A DNA stretch of 64,000 bases, from NCBI GenBank assembly GCA_963849115.1, contig CAWKGK010000008.1:186001-250000 (forward strand), read 5' to 3'. Shown here piece by piece: positions 51,660-62,428 of the stretch. Below the pieces are notes generated by a model that had not been told where the DNA came from, made no database searches, and worked only from the letters and a program-made list of their open reading frames with translations. The stretch comes from JACDAL01 sp963849115. GTDB taxonomy: Bacteria; Actinomycetota; CADDZG01; WHSQ01. Positions within the stretch are counted from its first letter, which is position 1. Every line of letters begins with the position of its first letter. Both the position numbers and the translations under genes were made by a program.

Positions 51660-52669
51660 CATCGGCCGGCCTGGCCGGGCCCGGCCACGACCTCGTGGTT
51701 AAGGTCCGTTCGGCGATCGACCGTTGGAGAATGCTCGACGGAGGAGAGACGGTGATCGTGGCGGTCTCGGGCGGCCCCGACTCGGTCTCTCTCTTGGATG
51801 TCCTGATGCGCCTGTCTGAAACCCTCAGTCTCAGGCTCGAGGTCGCACACGTCGACCACGGGCTGCAGGAGGACTCCGCCGACATCGCCGCCCAGGTCGG
51901 CGCCCGGGTGGCCGAGGCCGGCCTCGACGCCCACGTGATCCGGCTTTCGGGCCTCGAGGGGCCGAACCTGCAGGCGCGGGCGCGCGCTCTCCGTTACGGC
52001 TTCTTCGAGACACTGGCGCAGAAGGTCGGCGCTCAGCGCATCGCCACCGGACACACGCTCGACGACAGGGTCGAGACCACTATCGGACGGCTCATCCACG
52101 GGGCCGCTCCAGAGGTCCTCGCCGGAATCCCCCCGGTGGATGGGCTCCGGATCCGTCCTCTGATCGGGATTCGCCGCGGCGATGCCCGGGCCTATTGCGA
52201 AGAGCGCGGCCTGAGCTGGCGCGACGACCCTGCCAACGACGACGATCGCTTCGAACGGGTGGCCGTCCGCAAGGAGGTCATTCCTGTGATCGAGCGCCGC
52301 TGGGGGCCGGGGGCGGTGAGGGCCATGGGTGCCTCCTGTGAGCGTTTGTGGGAGGACGCGAGGGCCCTCGAGAACCTGGCCGGGCGCATCTACGCGGGAA
52401 TCTCAGAGACCTCGGAGGACGCGGTGACCTTCGAGCGCAGCGCCCTGGGTCCGCTCGATAGGGCCCTACGCAGACGTCTGTTGCAGCTTGCAGTGGGTCG
52501 GGTCAGAGATCGTGCGGGAGGAATCGAGGCGGCGCTCGATGCCCTGGATGAAGACGACAAGCAGGCCACGAGCCCGGCTCTCGATTTCTCGGTGGCGGGA
52601 GAGGGAGTTATCACGGTTTCTCCCGGCGAGGTAAGGGTCGCCCACGGGCGCCCGGAGAAGTGGCCCTAG
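51656..52669 (+). CDS. tilS: tRNA(Ile)-lysidine synthase
   Basis: A 337-residue N-type ATP pyrophosphatase that changes C34 to lysidine in tRNA-Ile(CAU), essential for AUA decoding. Evidence: PP-loop VAVSGGPDSVSLLDVL, then VAHVDHGLQEDSADIA, ATGHTLDDRVETTIGRLIHGAA and the lower WRDDPANDDDRFERV. GTG at 51656 overlaps the upstream stop (GTGA); the reading frame stays open another 72 bases upstream inside the protease gene. The C-terminal tail is short, without an obvious second tRNA-binding domain. hpt follows 12 bases later. Confidence 0.95.
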   Translation: MTSAGLAGPGHDLVVKVRSAIDRWRMLDGGETVIVAVSGGPDSVSLLDVLMRLSETLSLRLEVAHVDHGLQEDSADIAAQVGARVAEAGLDAHVIRLSGLEGPNLQARARALRYGFFETLAQKVGAQRIATGHTLDDRVETTIGRLIHGAAPEVLAGIPPVDGLRIRPLIGIRRGDARAYCEERGLSWRDDPANDDDRFERVAVRKEVIPVIERRWGPGAVRAMGASCERLWEDARALENLAGRIYAGISETSEDAVTFERSALGPLDRALRRRLLQLAVGRVRDRAGGIEAALDALDEDDKQATSPALDFSVAGEGVITVSPGEVRVAHGRPEKWP

Positions 52670-52681
52670 ACTGTGGATCAC

Positions 52682-53239
52682 ATGAACGAGGTCCATCCCG
52701 ACATCGCCGAGGTCCTGATCTCAGCCGAAGAGATCGAGGACAAGGTCGCGGAGTTGGCCAAGACGCTCACCGAGGCGTACCGGGGCCGCGATCTGCTCCT
52801 GGTTGGCGTGCTGAAGGGAGCATTCATGTTCATGGCCGATCTCGCCCGCAGCATCGAGCTGCCCACCGAGTTCGATTTCATGGCGGTGTCGTCCTATGGG
52901 TCCTCGACCAAGTCCTCGGGAGTGGTGAGGATCCTCAAGGACCTCGATTACGAGATCACGGGCAAGCACGTCCTGCTCGTCGAGGACATCATCGACTCTG
53001 GCCTGACGATCTCCTATCTGCTGCGTTACCTCGAGGCGCGCGAGCCCGCTTCGTTGGAGATCTGCTCGCTGTTCTGGAAGAGGGGACAACAGGCGGTGCC
53101 CCTGAACGTGCGCTACCCGGGCTTCGAGATCCCTCCCGTGTTCGTGGTCGGCTACGGGCTCGACTACGCCGAGCGCTACCGGAACCTCCCCTACATCGGC
53201 GTGCTCAAGCCTGCGGCCTACAGCGCCGATCCTCACTGA
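52682..53239 (+). CDS. hpt: Hypoxanthine phosphoribosyltransferase
   Basis: A 185-residue purine salvage enzyme using PRPP to make IMP or GMP. The PRPP-binding motif is LLVEDIIDSGLTISYLL. The conserved flexible loop starts at AVSSYGSSTKSSG, and the purine-site segment is VFVVGYGLDYAERYRNLPYI. ATG at 52682 is likely, though GTG at 52673 is in frame. It sits between tilS and ftsH, the order also seen in Bacillus and many actinobacteria. Confidence 0.95.
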   Translation: MNEVHPDIAEVLISAEEIEDKVAELAKTLTEAYRGRDLLLVGVLKGAFMFMADLARSIELPTEFDFMAVSSYGSSTKSSGVVRILKDLDYEITGKHVLLVEDIIDSGLTISYLLRYLEAREPASLEICSLFWKRGQQAVPLNVRYPGFEIPPVFVVGYGLDYAERYRNLPYIGVLKPAAYSADPH

Positions 53240-53386
53240 GTGTAGTTCCGCCACCGCCGGAGGCTGGGCCTAGGCGGTCGCAGGCAAGACACTGTCGGAC
53301 GGTGGTTCAGGTGCGGTCGTGTGGCGGCCGTCGTGCCCTTCTTGGGGGGTCATATTGTTCCAGCAGACTGCTACCCTTGAATCTCG

Positions 53387-55333
<1,947 letters not shown>

Positions 55334-55481
55334 CCCCCTTTTCTATCGCCGGTGCTGGTCGGTGGGCGCACCGCACTTTGTCCACCACTCGGCAAGAACC
55401 CTGTAAATCAGGCCATCCGTTAGCCTGTCGCGATCCGAATTGGACCGACGGGTTTCCACAGTCGAACGGAGGGATTTGCTG

Positions 55482-55943
55482 ATGCGCAGAGGTTGGGTTT
55501 CATTGCTTGCGATGGTGTTGGTCGTGGGCATGTTCGTGTCGATGGTGCTGGTAGGCACCGCGGGTGCTTACACGCCTCGTAATGCAACGTTGAAAGGACG
55601 CGTCGAGGTGCCGGGACCGGGCGATCCCAACGGATCCGGACATGCTCGGCTGAAGGTCTACCCGGCCAAGGGCAAGATCTGCTACCGGGTGGCGTGGAGC
55701 CGCATCCAGAACCCCGCTGCCGGCCACATTCACAAAGGCCCCGCGGGAGTGGCGGGTCCCGTGAAGGTGACCCTGTTCGACAAGGTCATCAGTAACAACG
55801 ACTACTACTCGGCGTGCGCCAAAGGCCTCGCCCACAAGCTCGTGCGGAAAATCAAGGAGCACCCCAAGAGGTGGTACGTCAACCTCCACAACGAGGCCTA
55901 CCCCGACGGTGCCATCCGCGGGCAGGTTCACCGCCCCGTCTAA
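55482..55943 (+). CDS. Secreted CHRD-domain protein
   Basis: A 153-residue protein with a signal peptide (GWVSLLAMVLVVGMFVSMVLV) and a single CHRD domain: HARLKVYPAKGKICYRVAW, AAGHIHKGPAGVAGPVKVTL, and the terminal YPDGAIRGQV. CHRD domains occur in secreted bacterial proteins of mostly unknown role. ATG at 55482 follows GGAGGG by eight bases; the frame reaches back to 55440. A strong terminator directly follows it. Confidence 0.88.
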   Translation: MRRGWVSLLAMVLVVGMFVSMVLVGTAGAYTPRNATLKGRVEVPGPGDPNGSGHARLKVYPAKGKICYRVAWSRIQNPAAGHIHKGPAGVAGPVKVTLFDKVISNNDYYSACAKGLAHKLVRKIKEHPKRWYVNLHNEAYPDGAIRGQVHRPV

Positions 55944-55965
55944 CGACTCAGATCGACCTAGAGCA

Positions 55966-56011
55966 GGGCTCGGCTCCCATTTGTTCGGGGGCCGAGCCCT
56001 TTGCCTTCTTT
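55966..56011 (+). terminator. Rho-independent terminator after the CHRD gene
   Basis: GGGCTCGGC (55966-55974) pairs with GCCGAGCCC (55991-55999), and the next base pairs extend inward (CCC with GGG). T-rich sequence (TTTGCCTTCTTT) follows. It ends transcription about 20 bases after the CHRD stop, so folE probably has its own promoter between about 56012 and 56060. Confidence 0.8.
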
Positions 56012-56061
56012 CGCAGAGCCCGCGTTCTGCGCGGGTTACCGTGCCACTCGTGGGCTCAGAG

Positions 56062-56655
56062 ATGGACGACGGGAACCGAGAGCTGCGCCGCTTCGACCGC
56101 GCCCGAATCGTCGAGTGCGTTCGGGCGTTGCTCGAAGCGATCGGCGAGGATCCAGAGCGCCAAGGGCTGGCCCGCACCCCCGAGCGAGTCGCGGGCATGT
56201 ATGCCGAGATTTTCGCGGGGTTGGGCGCCGATCCCATGGCCGAGCTCGACGTCCTCTTCGACGCCGGGCACGACGAGATGATCATGGTGCGCGACATAGC
56301 CTTTGCGTCGATGTGCGAACACCACCTCGTTCCCTTCCTCGGCCGAGCCCACATCGCCTACATCCCGAACAAGGAGGGGCAGATCACCGGCCTTTCCAAG
56401 CTCGCCCGGCTGGTCGACGTCTTGGCTAAGAGACCACAGGTGCAGGAGCGCCTGACCACCGAGATCGCGGATGCGCTCGAAGGCGCCCTGACTCCTCGCG
56501 GTGTGCTGGTCGTCGTGGAGGCCGAGCACCTGTGCATGAGCATGCGAGGGGTGAGAAAGCCCGGCGCCCAGACCGTGACCTCCGCCGTGCGCGGTCTCTT
56601 TCGCTCAAACAGCGCGACTCGGGCCGAGGCCATGGGCCTCATCTCCCGCAACTGA
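56062..56655 (+). CDS. folE: GTP cyclohydrolase I
   Basis: A 197-residue enzyme for the first step of folate (pterin) synthesis. The zinc-binding Cys and His lie in FASMCEHHLVPFLGRAHIAY, with the second cysteine in EAEHLCMSMRGVRKPGA. QITGLSKLARLVDVLAKRPQ and the TERVAG segment are family-conserved. ATG at 56062 gives the standard length; GTG at 56041 is in frame but adds seven residues. folP follows four bases after its stop. Confidence 0.95.
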   Translation: MDDGNRELRRFDRARIVECVRALLEAIGEDPERQGLARTPERVAGMYAEIFAGLGADPMAELDVLFDAGHDEMIMVRDIAFASMCEHHLVPFLGRAHIAYIPNKEGQITGLSKLARLVDVLAKRPQVQERLTTEIADALEGALTPRGVLVVVEAEHLCMSMRGVRKPGAQTVTSAVRGLFRSNSATRAEAMGLISRN

Positions 56656-56659
56656 TGGC

Positions 56660-57493
56660 GTGAAGCTTCGCTGCAGAGGGCTTGTGCTTGATCTCGAGCG
56701 CGCGGCCGTCATGGGAGTGCTCAACGTGACCCCGGACTCCTTCTCCGACGGAGGCCGCTTCACCGACACGGCGGGTGCCGTCGCTCACGGACTCAGCATG
56801 GTCGATGCGGGGGCGGCGATCGTAGATGTCGGCGGCGAGTCGAGCCGGCCGGGGGCCGAGCCCGTCCCCGTGCAGGAGGAATTGGCCCGGGTGCTGGGAG
56901 TGATAACGGAGCTGAGCGAGCGAAGCGATGCCCTCATCTCCATCGACACTCGCAAGCCAGAGGTTGCACGCCTGGCCGTGCAGGCGGGCGCAGTGATCGT
57001 GAACGATACCGCCGGTGAGGCATCGCATCCGGCGATGGACCAGATCGCGGCGGAAACCGGCGCCGGGATCGTCGTAATGCACTCGCGCGGCACTCCTGAG
57101 ACGATGACTTCGCTGACTCACTACGACGATGTGGTCGAAGAGGTGGGCACCTACCTCGACACTCGCGCCCAGAGGCTCGAACGGCTGGGACTGGAACGCG
57201 ACTCGATCATGCTCGACCCCGGATTCGGCTTCGCCAAGACCGGCGAACAAAGCCTCTCGCTCCTTCGCCGTTTGCCAGAAATCGCGGCGCTGGGGTATCC
57301 GCTGCTGGTGGGCACCTCGCGCAAGTCTTTCATCGGCAGCGCCCTCGACGTAGCTCTCGAGGACCGTCTTGAGGGAACACTGGCGACATTCGCATGGGCG
57401 GTCGCCGAGGGAGCTCGCGTCGTGCGGGGCCATGACGTCTCCTCCATCCTGAGGACGGTCCGTATGACCGAAGCGATCATGCACAGCCCATGA
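56660..57493 (+). CDS. folP: Dihydropteroate synthase
   Basis: A 277-residue TIM-barrel enzyme joining pterin pyrophosphate and p-aminobenzoate. The pterin-site motifs are MGVLNVTPDSFSDGGRF and DVGGESSRPGAEPVP, then ISIDTRKPEVARLAV. Family closing residues TSRKSFIG and RVVRGHDVSS are present. GTG at 56660, four bases after folE; its end overlaps folB by ATGA. Sulfonamide target by family knowledge. Confidence 0.96.
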   Translation: MKLRCRGLVLDLERAAVMGVLNVTPDSFSDGGRFTDTAGAVAHGLSMVDAGAAIVDVGGESSRPGAEPVPVQEELARVLGVITELSERSDALISIDTRKPEVARLAVQAGAVIVNDTAGEASHPAMDQIAAETGAGIVVMHSRGTPETMTSLTHYDDVVEEVGTYLDTRAQRLERLGLERDSIMLDPGFGFAKTGEQSLSLLRRLPEIAALGYPLLVGTSRKSFIGSALDVALEDRLEGTLATFAWAVAEGARVVRGHDVSSILRTVRMTEAIMHSP

Positions 57494-57846
57494 GCGACCG
57501 GATAATCGTCCGGGGCCTGCGGGTCTCGGCTCATGTCGGAGTGGGCGATGAAGAGCGCAGCCGGCCCCAGGTCTTGCTGGTCGGTGTCGAGGCGTGGCGA
57601 AGCCTGAGCCGGGCGGCCCAAAGCGATGAGGTTGCGGACACCATCGACTACGGTGTCCTGGTGCAGGATCTCACTGGGTTGGTCGGGGGAACCGAGGCCA
57701 GACTCCTGGAACGAATCGCGGGCCTCGTTTCCGATCACGTGTTGAGCCTCCCCGAGGTTTCCAAGGTGGTGGTGGAGATTGCCAAGGAGTCGCCCCCCGT
57801 GGACGAGAAACTCGACTATGTGTCCGTCCGGATCGAGAGGCCCTAG
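57490..57846 (+). CDS. folB: Dihydroneopterin aldolase
   Basis: A 118-residue enzyme of the pterin branch: the opening DRIIVRGLRVSAHVGVGDEE, then VADTIDYGVLVQDL with its active-site tyrosine, and the closing VVVEIAKESPPVDEKLDYV. It overlaps folP by four bases. A 172-base gap then separates it from folK; the gap contains a perfect palindrome. Confidence 0.93.
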   Translation: MSDRIIVRGLRVSAHVGVGDEERSRPQVLLVGVEAWRSLSRAAQSDEVADTIDYGVLVQDLTGLVGGTEARLLERIAGLVSDHVLSLPEVSKVVVEIAKESPPVDEKLDYVSVRIERP

Positions 57847-57917
57847 TGCACCTTTGCGCAAGTCCCGTCGCATCAGAACGTCCCTGCATCGACGATGGCT
57901 GCGTTGCTCGTCGCTCA

Positions 57918-57934
57918 CGTACCCTTCGGGTACG
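57918..57934. repeat. Perfect palindromic hairpin in the folB-folK gap (REP-like)
   Basis: CGTACCC and GGGTACG form a seven-base stem with loop TTC, flanked by GC-rich arms resembling one another imperfectly (GCTCGTCGCTCA and CTCGACTCCTCGC). It resembles short palindromic repeats scattered in some GC-rich genomes. Only one copy was seen in the window. It could also be an attenuating hairpin within the folate operon. Confidence 0.45.
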
Positions 57935-58018
57935 CTCGACTCCTCGCGCCTTGCCCTCGCCGCGGAGGACCGCCCTGGATGCTGACGCTACTTCCGCGGA
58001 GGAGCACGAGGTGGTCAC

Positions 58019-58504
58019 TTGACGATCTGCTACGTGGGCGTGGGGTCGAACGTGGGGGACCGGAACGACTTCTGCCGGCGGGCGGTGGCCCTGCTGGCGG
58101 AGGCCGCAGAGGTGAGGTTGCTCCGAGCCTCGTCCCTGTACGAAACGTCGCCCGTGGGAGGGCCGCCGCAGCGTTCCTTTGTGAACCTCGTGGCGGAGCT
58201 CGAGACCACCCTGGATCCTCGGTCGCTGCTCAAAGTGTGCAAGGCCATAGAACGGCGTCTGGGGCGCGAGCCGGGAGACATCAAGTGGGGGCCGCGCGTC
58301 GCCGACCTCGACATTCTGTTGTATGGGGACGAAAAGATCTCGGAGGACGACCTCGAGATCCCCCATCCCCGCATGACGCGGCGGGCCTTCGTGCTGGTGC
58401 CGCTGCTCGAGTTGGAACCCACCGTCACCGATCCCTGGGGCGATCGCCTGGACGGCTGGCTCGATGAGGCCGAGGGCTCGGTCGAGCTGATGGAACCATT
58501 CTGA
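58019..58504 (+). CDS. folK: 2-amino-4-hydroxy-6-hydroxymethyldihydropteridine pyrophosphokinase
   Basis: A 161-residue enzyme that pyrophosphorylates hydroxymethyl-dihydropterin. Evidence: CYVGVGSNVGDRNDFCRRAV, the PVGGPPQRSFVNLVAEL loop, GPRVADLDILLYGD (metal-binding Asp pair), and IPHPRMTRRAFVLVPLLEL. TTG at 58019 is chosen with GAGGTG five bases before it; no ATG or GTG start exists in frame nearby. It completes the folE-folP-folB-folK set. Confidence 0.94.
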   Translation: MTICYVGVGSNVGDRNDFCRRAVALLAEAAEVRLLRASSLYETSPVGGPPQRSFVNLVAELETTLDPRSLLKVCKAIERRLGREPGDIKWGPRVADLDILLYGDEKISEDDLEIPHPRMTRRAFVLVPLLELEPTVTDPWGDRLDGWLDEAEGSVELMEPF

Positions 58505-58584
58505 TTTAGCTCGCAGCAGCCTCTGGCTGGATAAGATGCCGCACTCTGGACAAAAAGCCCATCTAGCCCCACAGGAGACCGCTC

Positions 58585-60525
58585 GTGCTCAGAACGGCAG
58601 CAGCAGCTCTTCTCTTTGCCCTGGCTCCGTCTGCCCTCGTCGCCCGGCCCTCGAGCGTGGGACAAGCCGGGGACAAGCCGGTGGAAAGAACGAGCTTCAG
58701 TCCGACGCCTGCCCTCATTAAGCCCGATCTTCTCTCGTCCCGCGGCTCGTGGGTTCCCGGCGAGGTTCTCGTTCGCATGCCGTCTCGACTCGCTCGTCGC
58801 GCTCCCTCGACCAGGACCGCCGCCCTGGGCCTGCCCGGAGCGCGGATCAAGGCGTCGGTCCCCGCCTTCGGGGTGCAGGTGCTGGAGCTTTCAGACGGGA
58901 TGACGGTGGCCACGGCCCTCGGCAAACTCGAGGACAGGGGCGTGGTTGCCGAGCCCAACAAGCTCATCTTCTCCAATCAGGTCATCCCCTCGGACGACCG
59001 CTTTGGGGATCTGTGGGGTCTGCACAACACCGGGCAGGCCCACCCCGTCGCCGATCCTCCCCCCTCCACGGCCAGAGGGGAGCGTAAGGCGGACATCGAC
59101 GCCCCGCAGGCGTGGGACAAGGGTCTGGGCTCCCCCAAGTCGGTGATAGCGGTGCTCGACTCCGGCGTCGATGTCTCCCACCCAGACCTGGTCGACAGCT
59201 TGTGGGTGAACAACGACCCGCCGGGGGGTGGGGACGACGACCACAACGGCTACAAGAACGATGTCAACGGGTGGAACTTCCCCGGAGACAACGGAACGCT
59301 GGTTTCCAGTGATACCGCAATCACCGGCTACGACCACGGCACCCACGTCGCAGGCACGATTGCTGCGAAGATCAACAGCGCCCCGGGCCAAGGCGATGTC
59401 GTGGGGGTGTGCCCCGGTTGCTCCGTGATGGTGTTGCGTTTCATGAAAGCAATCGACTCCGACGGGGACGGCTCCGCGGACGTGATGGCCGGGAACCTCA
59501 AGAATCTGTTGGAAGCGCTCGCCTATGCCCGCTCCCAGGGGGCGGACATCGTCAACGCCAGCTTCGGAAGCCCGAAGTACTCACCCCTCGAGCGAGCCGC
59601 CTTAGGCGAGTTGGGCCGCCGCGGCATTCTCACCGTCGCAGCCGCAGGCAACGCCAGCCTCGACAACGACCTCTTTACGGGGGGGTCTCCTTCTTATCCA
59701 GCCAGCTACACCCTGCGCAACATCGTCTCGGTCGCGGCTACGAATCATCGCGATCACCTCGCCTACTACACGGGTTGCGCCACGGACTCGCCGCGCTATC
59801 GCTGCGCGTTCACGAACTGGGGCCGCACTTCGGTCGACATTGCCGCACCGGGGGTTGATGTCCTCAGTACCACCCCCAGGGTTGGCAAGGACTACAAGAC
59901 CTTCGACGGGACCTCGATGGCGGCGCCGCACGTTGCAGGCGTGGCGGGTCTGGTCAAGTCCACTCATCCCACGTGGGGAGCGCGCGCCATCAAGAACGCG
60001 CTGCTGAACTCGGCCGACCGCCCTTCAGACGGGCGCCTGCGGAAGCTGTGGGCTCTTCCGGGTGGCCGGACGGGGAGCTTCACCGTCACCAACGGCCGCG
60101 TCAACGCGGCCGCGGCCCGCTCGGGCTCTACGAAGGGTGCTACGCCCGGACATGACGGGCGCATCGAAGGGGCCAGGGTCATTCGACGGCGCGCCTCGGG
60201 AGGTGTCAAGTGGCCCTCCGATGTCAACGACGTCTACAAGAAGCGGCTGGTGAAAGGCCGTCGCTACGCGGCGTCGCTAAACGGGCCGCGTGGCACGGAC
60301 CTCGACTTGTGGGTGTGGAAGCCGGGGACCAAGGAGATCTGGCAGCTCGAAACAGGCTGTTTTCGCGGACGTGGCTCCTGCCGGCTTCTGCGCGCCGCGG
60401 CCGCGCCCGACAAATCCGACGCGACGGTGTTCTTTCACGCCAAGAAAAGCGCAGTCCACTACTTCCACGTCAGCGCGTGGGTCACGAACAGGGGGAGCTA
60501 CACGCTCAACGTGAAGCGGGCGTGA
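58585..60525 (+). CDS. Secreted subtilisin-like serine protease (S8)
   Basis: A 646-residue extracellular protease. A short signal peptide (AAALLFALAPSALVA) leads to a propeptide-like inhibitor region (RMPSRLARRAPSTRTA and following), then the catalytic domain: Asp192 in VIAVLDSGVDVSHPDL, His254 in GYDHGTHVAGTIAA and Ser444 in FDGTSMAAPHVAGVAGL. The C-terminal 130 residues form a beta-rich pre-peptidase-like domain (GTDLDLWVWKPGTKEIWQLE). GTG at 58585 follows GGAG by eight bases. It sits between folK and the DUF2520 gene, interrupting an otherwise housekeeping run. Confidence 0.93.
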   Translation: MLRTAAAALLFALAPSALVARPSSVGQAGDKPVERTSFSPTPALIKPDLLSSRGSWVPGEVLVRMPSRLARRAPSTRTAALGLPGARIKASVPAFGVQVLELSDGMTVATALGKLEDRGVVAEPNKLIFSNQVIPSDDRFGDLWGLHNTGQAHPVADPPPSTARGERKADIDAPQAWDKGLGSPKSVIAVLDSGVDVSHPDLVDSLWVNNDPPGGGDDDHNGYKNDVNGWNFPGDNGTLVSSDTAITGYDHGTHVAGTIAAKINSAPGQGDVVGVCPGCSVMVLRFMKAIDSDGDGSADVMAGNLKNLLEALAYARSQGADIVNASFGSPKYSPLERAALGELGRRGILTVAAAGNASLDNDLFTGGSPSYPASYTLRNIVSVAATNHRDHLAYYTGCATDSPRYRCAFTNWGRTSVDIAAPGVDVLSTTPRVGKDYKTFDGTSMAAPHVAGVAGLVKSTHPTWGARAIKNALLNSADRPSDGRLRKLWALPGGRTGSFTVTNGRVNAAAARSGSTKGATPGHDGRIEGARVIRRRASGGVKWPSDVNDVYKKRLVKGRRYAASLNGPRGTDLDLWVWKPGTKEIWQLETGCFRGRGSCRLLRAAAAPDKSDATVFFHAKKSAVHYFHVSAWVTNRGSYTLNVKRA

Positions 60526-60682
60526 GTTCCGGGACTCGTCGGCCGCGGCCGGGCTGAAGGCGGTCCAAGCGTCCTCGGTGCGCTTCCGACGCCTGATCGG
60601 GCTGTGGATATCGGCCTCCGCCACTAGGCTGGCGGGCCTCATGGACCTGACGTGGCGCATAAGCGGGAGCGACCGGTAACCG

Positions 60683-61582
60683 GTGGGCGCCGAGACCGCG
60701 GGGAGCGAATCCTTGGAGTCCCGACCGGGCCTTCGTGTGGCGCTGATCGGCGCCGGTTCGGTCGGAACCTCAGTCACCCTGCTGCTGCGCCGGCACGGGC
60801 ATGGCATCTCTGGGGTCGCATCGAGGAGCGAGGTCTCAGCCCGTGCCGGCGCAGCGAGGCTCGACGCACGCCTCTTCGACTATTCCCTGGAGCTGCCGGA
60901 CTCGGATCTCGTGCTGATAGCAACCTCCGACAACGCTATCGAAGAGGTCGCCGGGGTTGTGGCGGAGCGCGTGAGCGCCGGAACCACCGTTTGTCACTTT
61001 GCCGGCTCGCTCGGCCTCGACCCCCTGCGAGCCGTCCTCGCCGCGGGGGCCCGTGCGTGCGCGCTGCATCCCGTCCAGGCCCTGCCCGATGTGGACACCG
61101 CCCTGGCGAGGCTGCCCGGCTCGGCCTGGGGCGTGACCTCGTCACAGGAGGCGCGCGCGTGGGCGTTCTCCCTGGTGTCAGACGAGCTCGAGGGTCACCC
61201 GGTCTGGGTGGCCGACGAGCATCGTCCGCTGTGGCACGCAGCCGCGGTCTCGACTTCGGCCGGGCTCCGGGCCCTGCTGTCGAGTGCGGTCGCCATGCTC
61301 GAGTCGATCGGAGTGGAGGAGGGCCCTGCGGTGCTCGGCCCCCTCGTTTCCGGCACCCTGGCGAACTCACTGGAGGGCCAGGGCGTCACGCTGACGGGGC
61401 CGTTCGTGCGCGGCGAGGCGGAGACGGTGGCCCGCCACCTGGCCTCGTTCGATGCCTATGCCCCCGAGCTCAAGGGCGATTACGTGCGTGTCGCGACTCT
61501 GATCCTGGAGGGTGTTGCCCGCTCCCGCAGGCTGCCCGAAGACGCGCACGGCTCGATTCGGGCGCTTCTGGAGTCGGCGTGA
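60683..61582 (+). CDS. Rossmann-fold DUF2520 protein
   Basis: A 299-residue protein with an NAD(P)-binding Rossmann motif (RVALIGAGSVGTSVTLLLRRHG) followed by a DUF2520 helical domain containing CALHPVQALPD and a catalytic-like lysine/histidine region (EHRPLWHAAAVSTSAGL). It lies directly before panC with overlapping GTGA, as in actinobacteria such as Mycobacterium. A ketopantoate reductase-like role has been suggested from that position, but is not shown here. Starts at GTG 60683; TTG at 60713 with GGGGAG upstream is an alternative. Confidence 0.85.
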   Translation: MGAETAGSESLESRPGLRVALIGAGSVGTSVTLLLRRHGHGISGVASRSEVSARAGAARLDARLFDYSLELPDSDLVLIATSDNAIEEVAGVVAERVSAGTTVCHFAGSLGLDPLRAVLAAGARACALHPVQALPDVDTALARLPGSAWGVTSSQEARAWAFSLVSDELEGHPVWVADEHRPLWHAAAVSTSAGLRALLSSAVAMLESIGVEEGPAVLGPLVSGTLANSLEGQGVTLTGPFVRGEAETVARHLASFDAYAPELKGDYVRVATLILEGVARSRRLPEDAHGSIRALLESA

Positions 61583-62427
61583 AGGTAGTCAGGACCGTGG
61601 AGGCAGTGAGGGCAGAGTTGGCCCCGAGACGGGAGGGTGCCGCCGCCATCGGCTTGGTTCCCACCATGGGAGCACTTCACGACGGCCATCGCTCGCTGCT
61701 GAAGGCCGCCCGGCAGGCCGTCGACGCGGTGGTCGTCAGCCTGTTCGTCAACCCTCTTCAGTTCGGACCTCAGGAAGATTTCTCCGCCTACCCGCGGAGC
61801 GAGAGCGCGGACTTGGTCACCTGCGAGCAGGAGCGCGCCGATGTCGTGTTCGCCCCCCGAGCGGGGGAGATGGCGATGGAGTCGGGCGTAACTACGGTGA
61901 CGGTGGCGGGCTTGTCCGAGATCGTCGAGGGAGCGGCGCGCCCGGCTCACTTTCGGGGCGTCTGCACGGTGGTCGCCAAGCTGCTCAATATCGTGCGACC
62001 GGACCTGCTCTTCCTGGGGCAGAAGGACGCACAACAGAACGCCGTCATCGCCCGCCTCATCGGGGATCTGTCCTACGGCGTGTCGATCACGGTTTGTCCC
62101 ACGGTAAGGGAGTCCGACGGACTCGCCCTCTCGAGCCGTAACGCCTACCTCTCGAGCTCGCAGCGCGCCGCCGCTACCGTCCTTTACCGGGCCTTGGTGG
62201 CGGGGCGTGAGCGCATCGAAGCCGGAGCTGCTGCAGAGGAGGCGGAGAGGGCCATGCAGGAGGTCCTCGCCGCGCAACAGGGGGTGGAGCCGGATTACGC
62301 TCGCGTCGTGGACCCTCACTCGTTCCAGGCCCCCGAAGACGAGGGCCCCGTCTTGCTGGTGGTGGCGGCGAGGGTCGGAGGGGCTCGTCTCATCGACAAT
62401 TTGACGGCGCATCCGGAGCGGGGCTGA
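61579..62427 (+). CDS. panC: Pantothenate synthetase
   Basis: A 282-residue adenylating ligase making pantothenate from pantoate and beta-alanine. HIGH-like motif GALHDGHRSLLKAARQAV, the ATP site LFLGQKDAQQNAVI and the KMSKS-like ESDGLALSSRNAYLS are present. GTG at 61579 overlaps the previous stop. The gene is immediately followed by coaX; panD, which normally supplies beta-alanine here in actinobacteria, is not present in the window. Confidence 0.95.
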   Translation: MKVVRTVEAVRAELAPRREGAAAIGLVPTMGALHDGHRSLLKAARQAVDAVVVSLFVNPLQFGPQEDFSAYPRSESADLVTCEQERADVVFAPRAGEMAMESGVTTVTVAGLSEIVEGAARPAHFRGVCTVVAKLLNIVRPDLLFLGQKDAQQNAVIARLIGDLSYGVSITVCPTVRESDGLALSSRNAYLSSSQRAAATVLYRALVAGRERIEAGAAAEEAERAMQEVLAAQQGVEPDYARVVDPHSFQAPEDEGPVLLVVAARVGGARLIDNLTAHPERG

Positions 62428-62428
62428 C

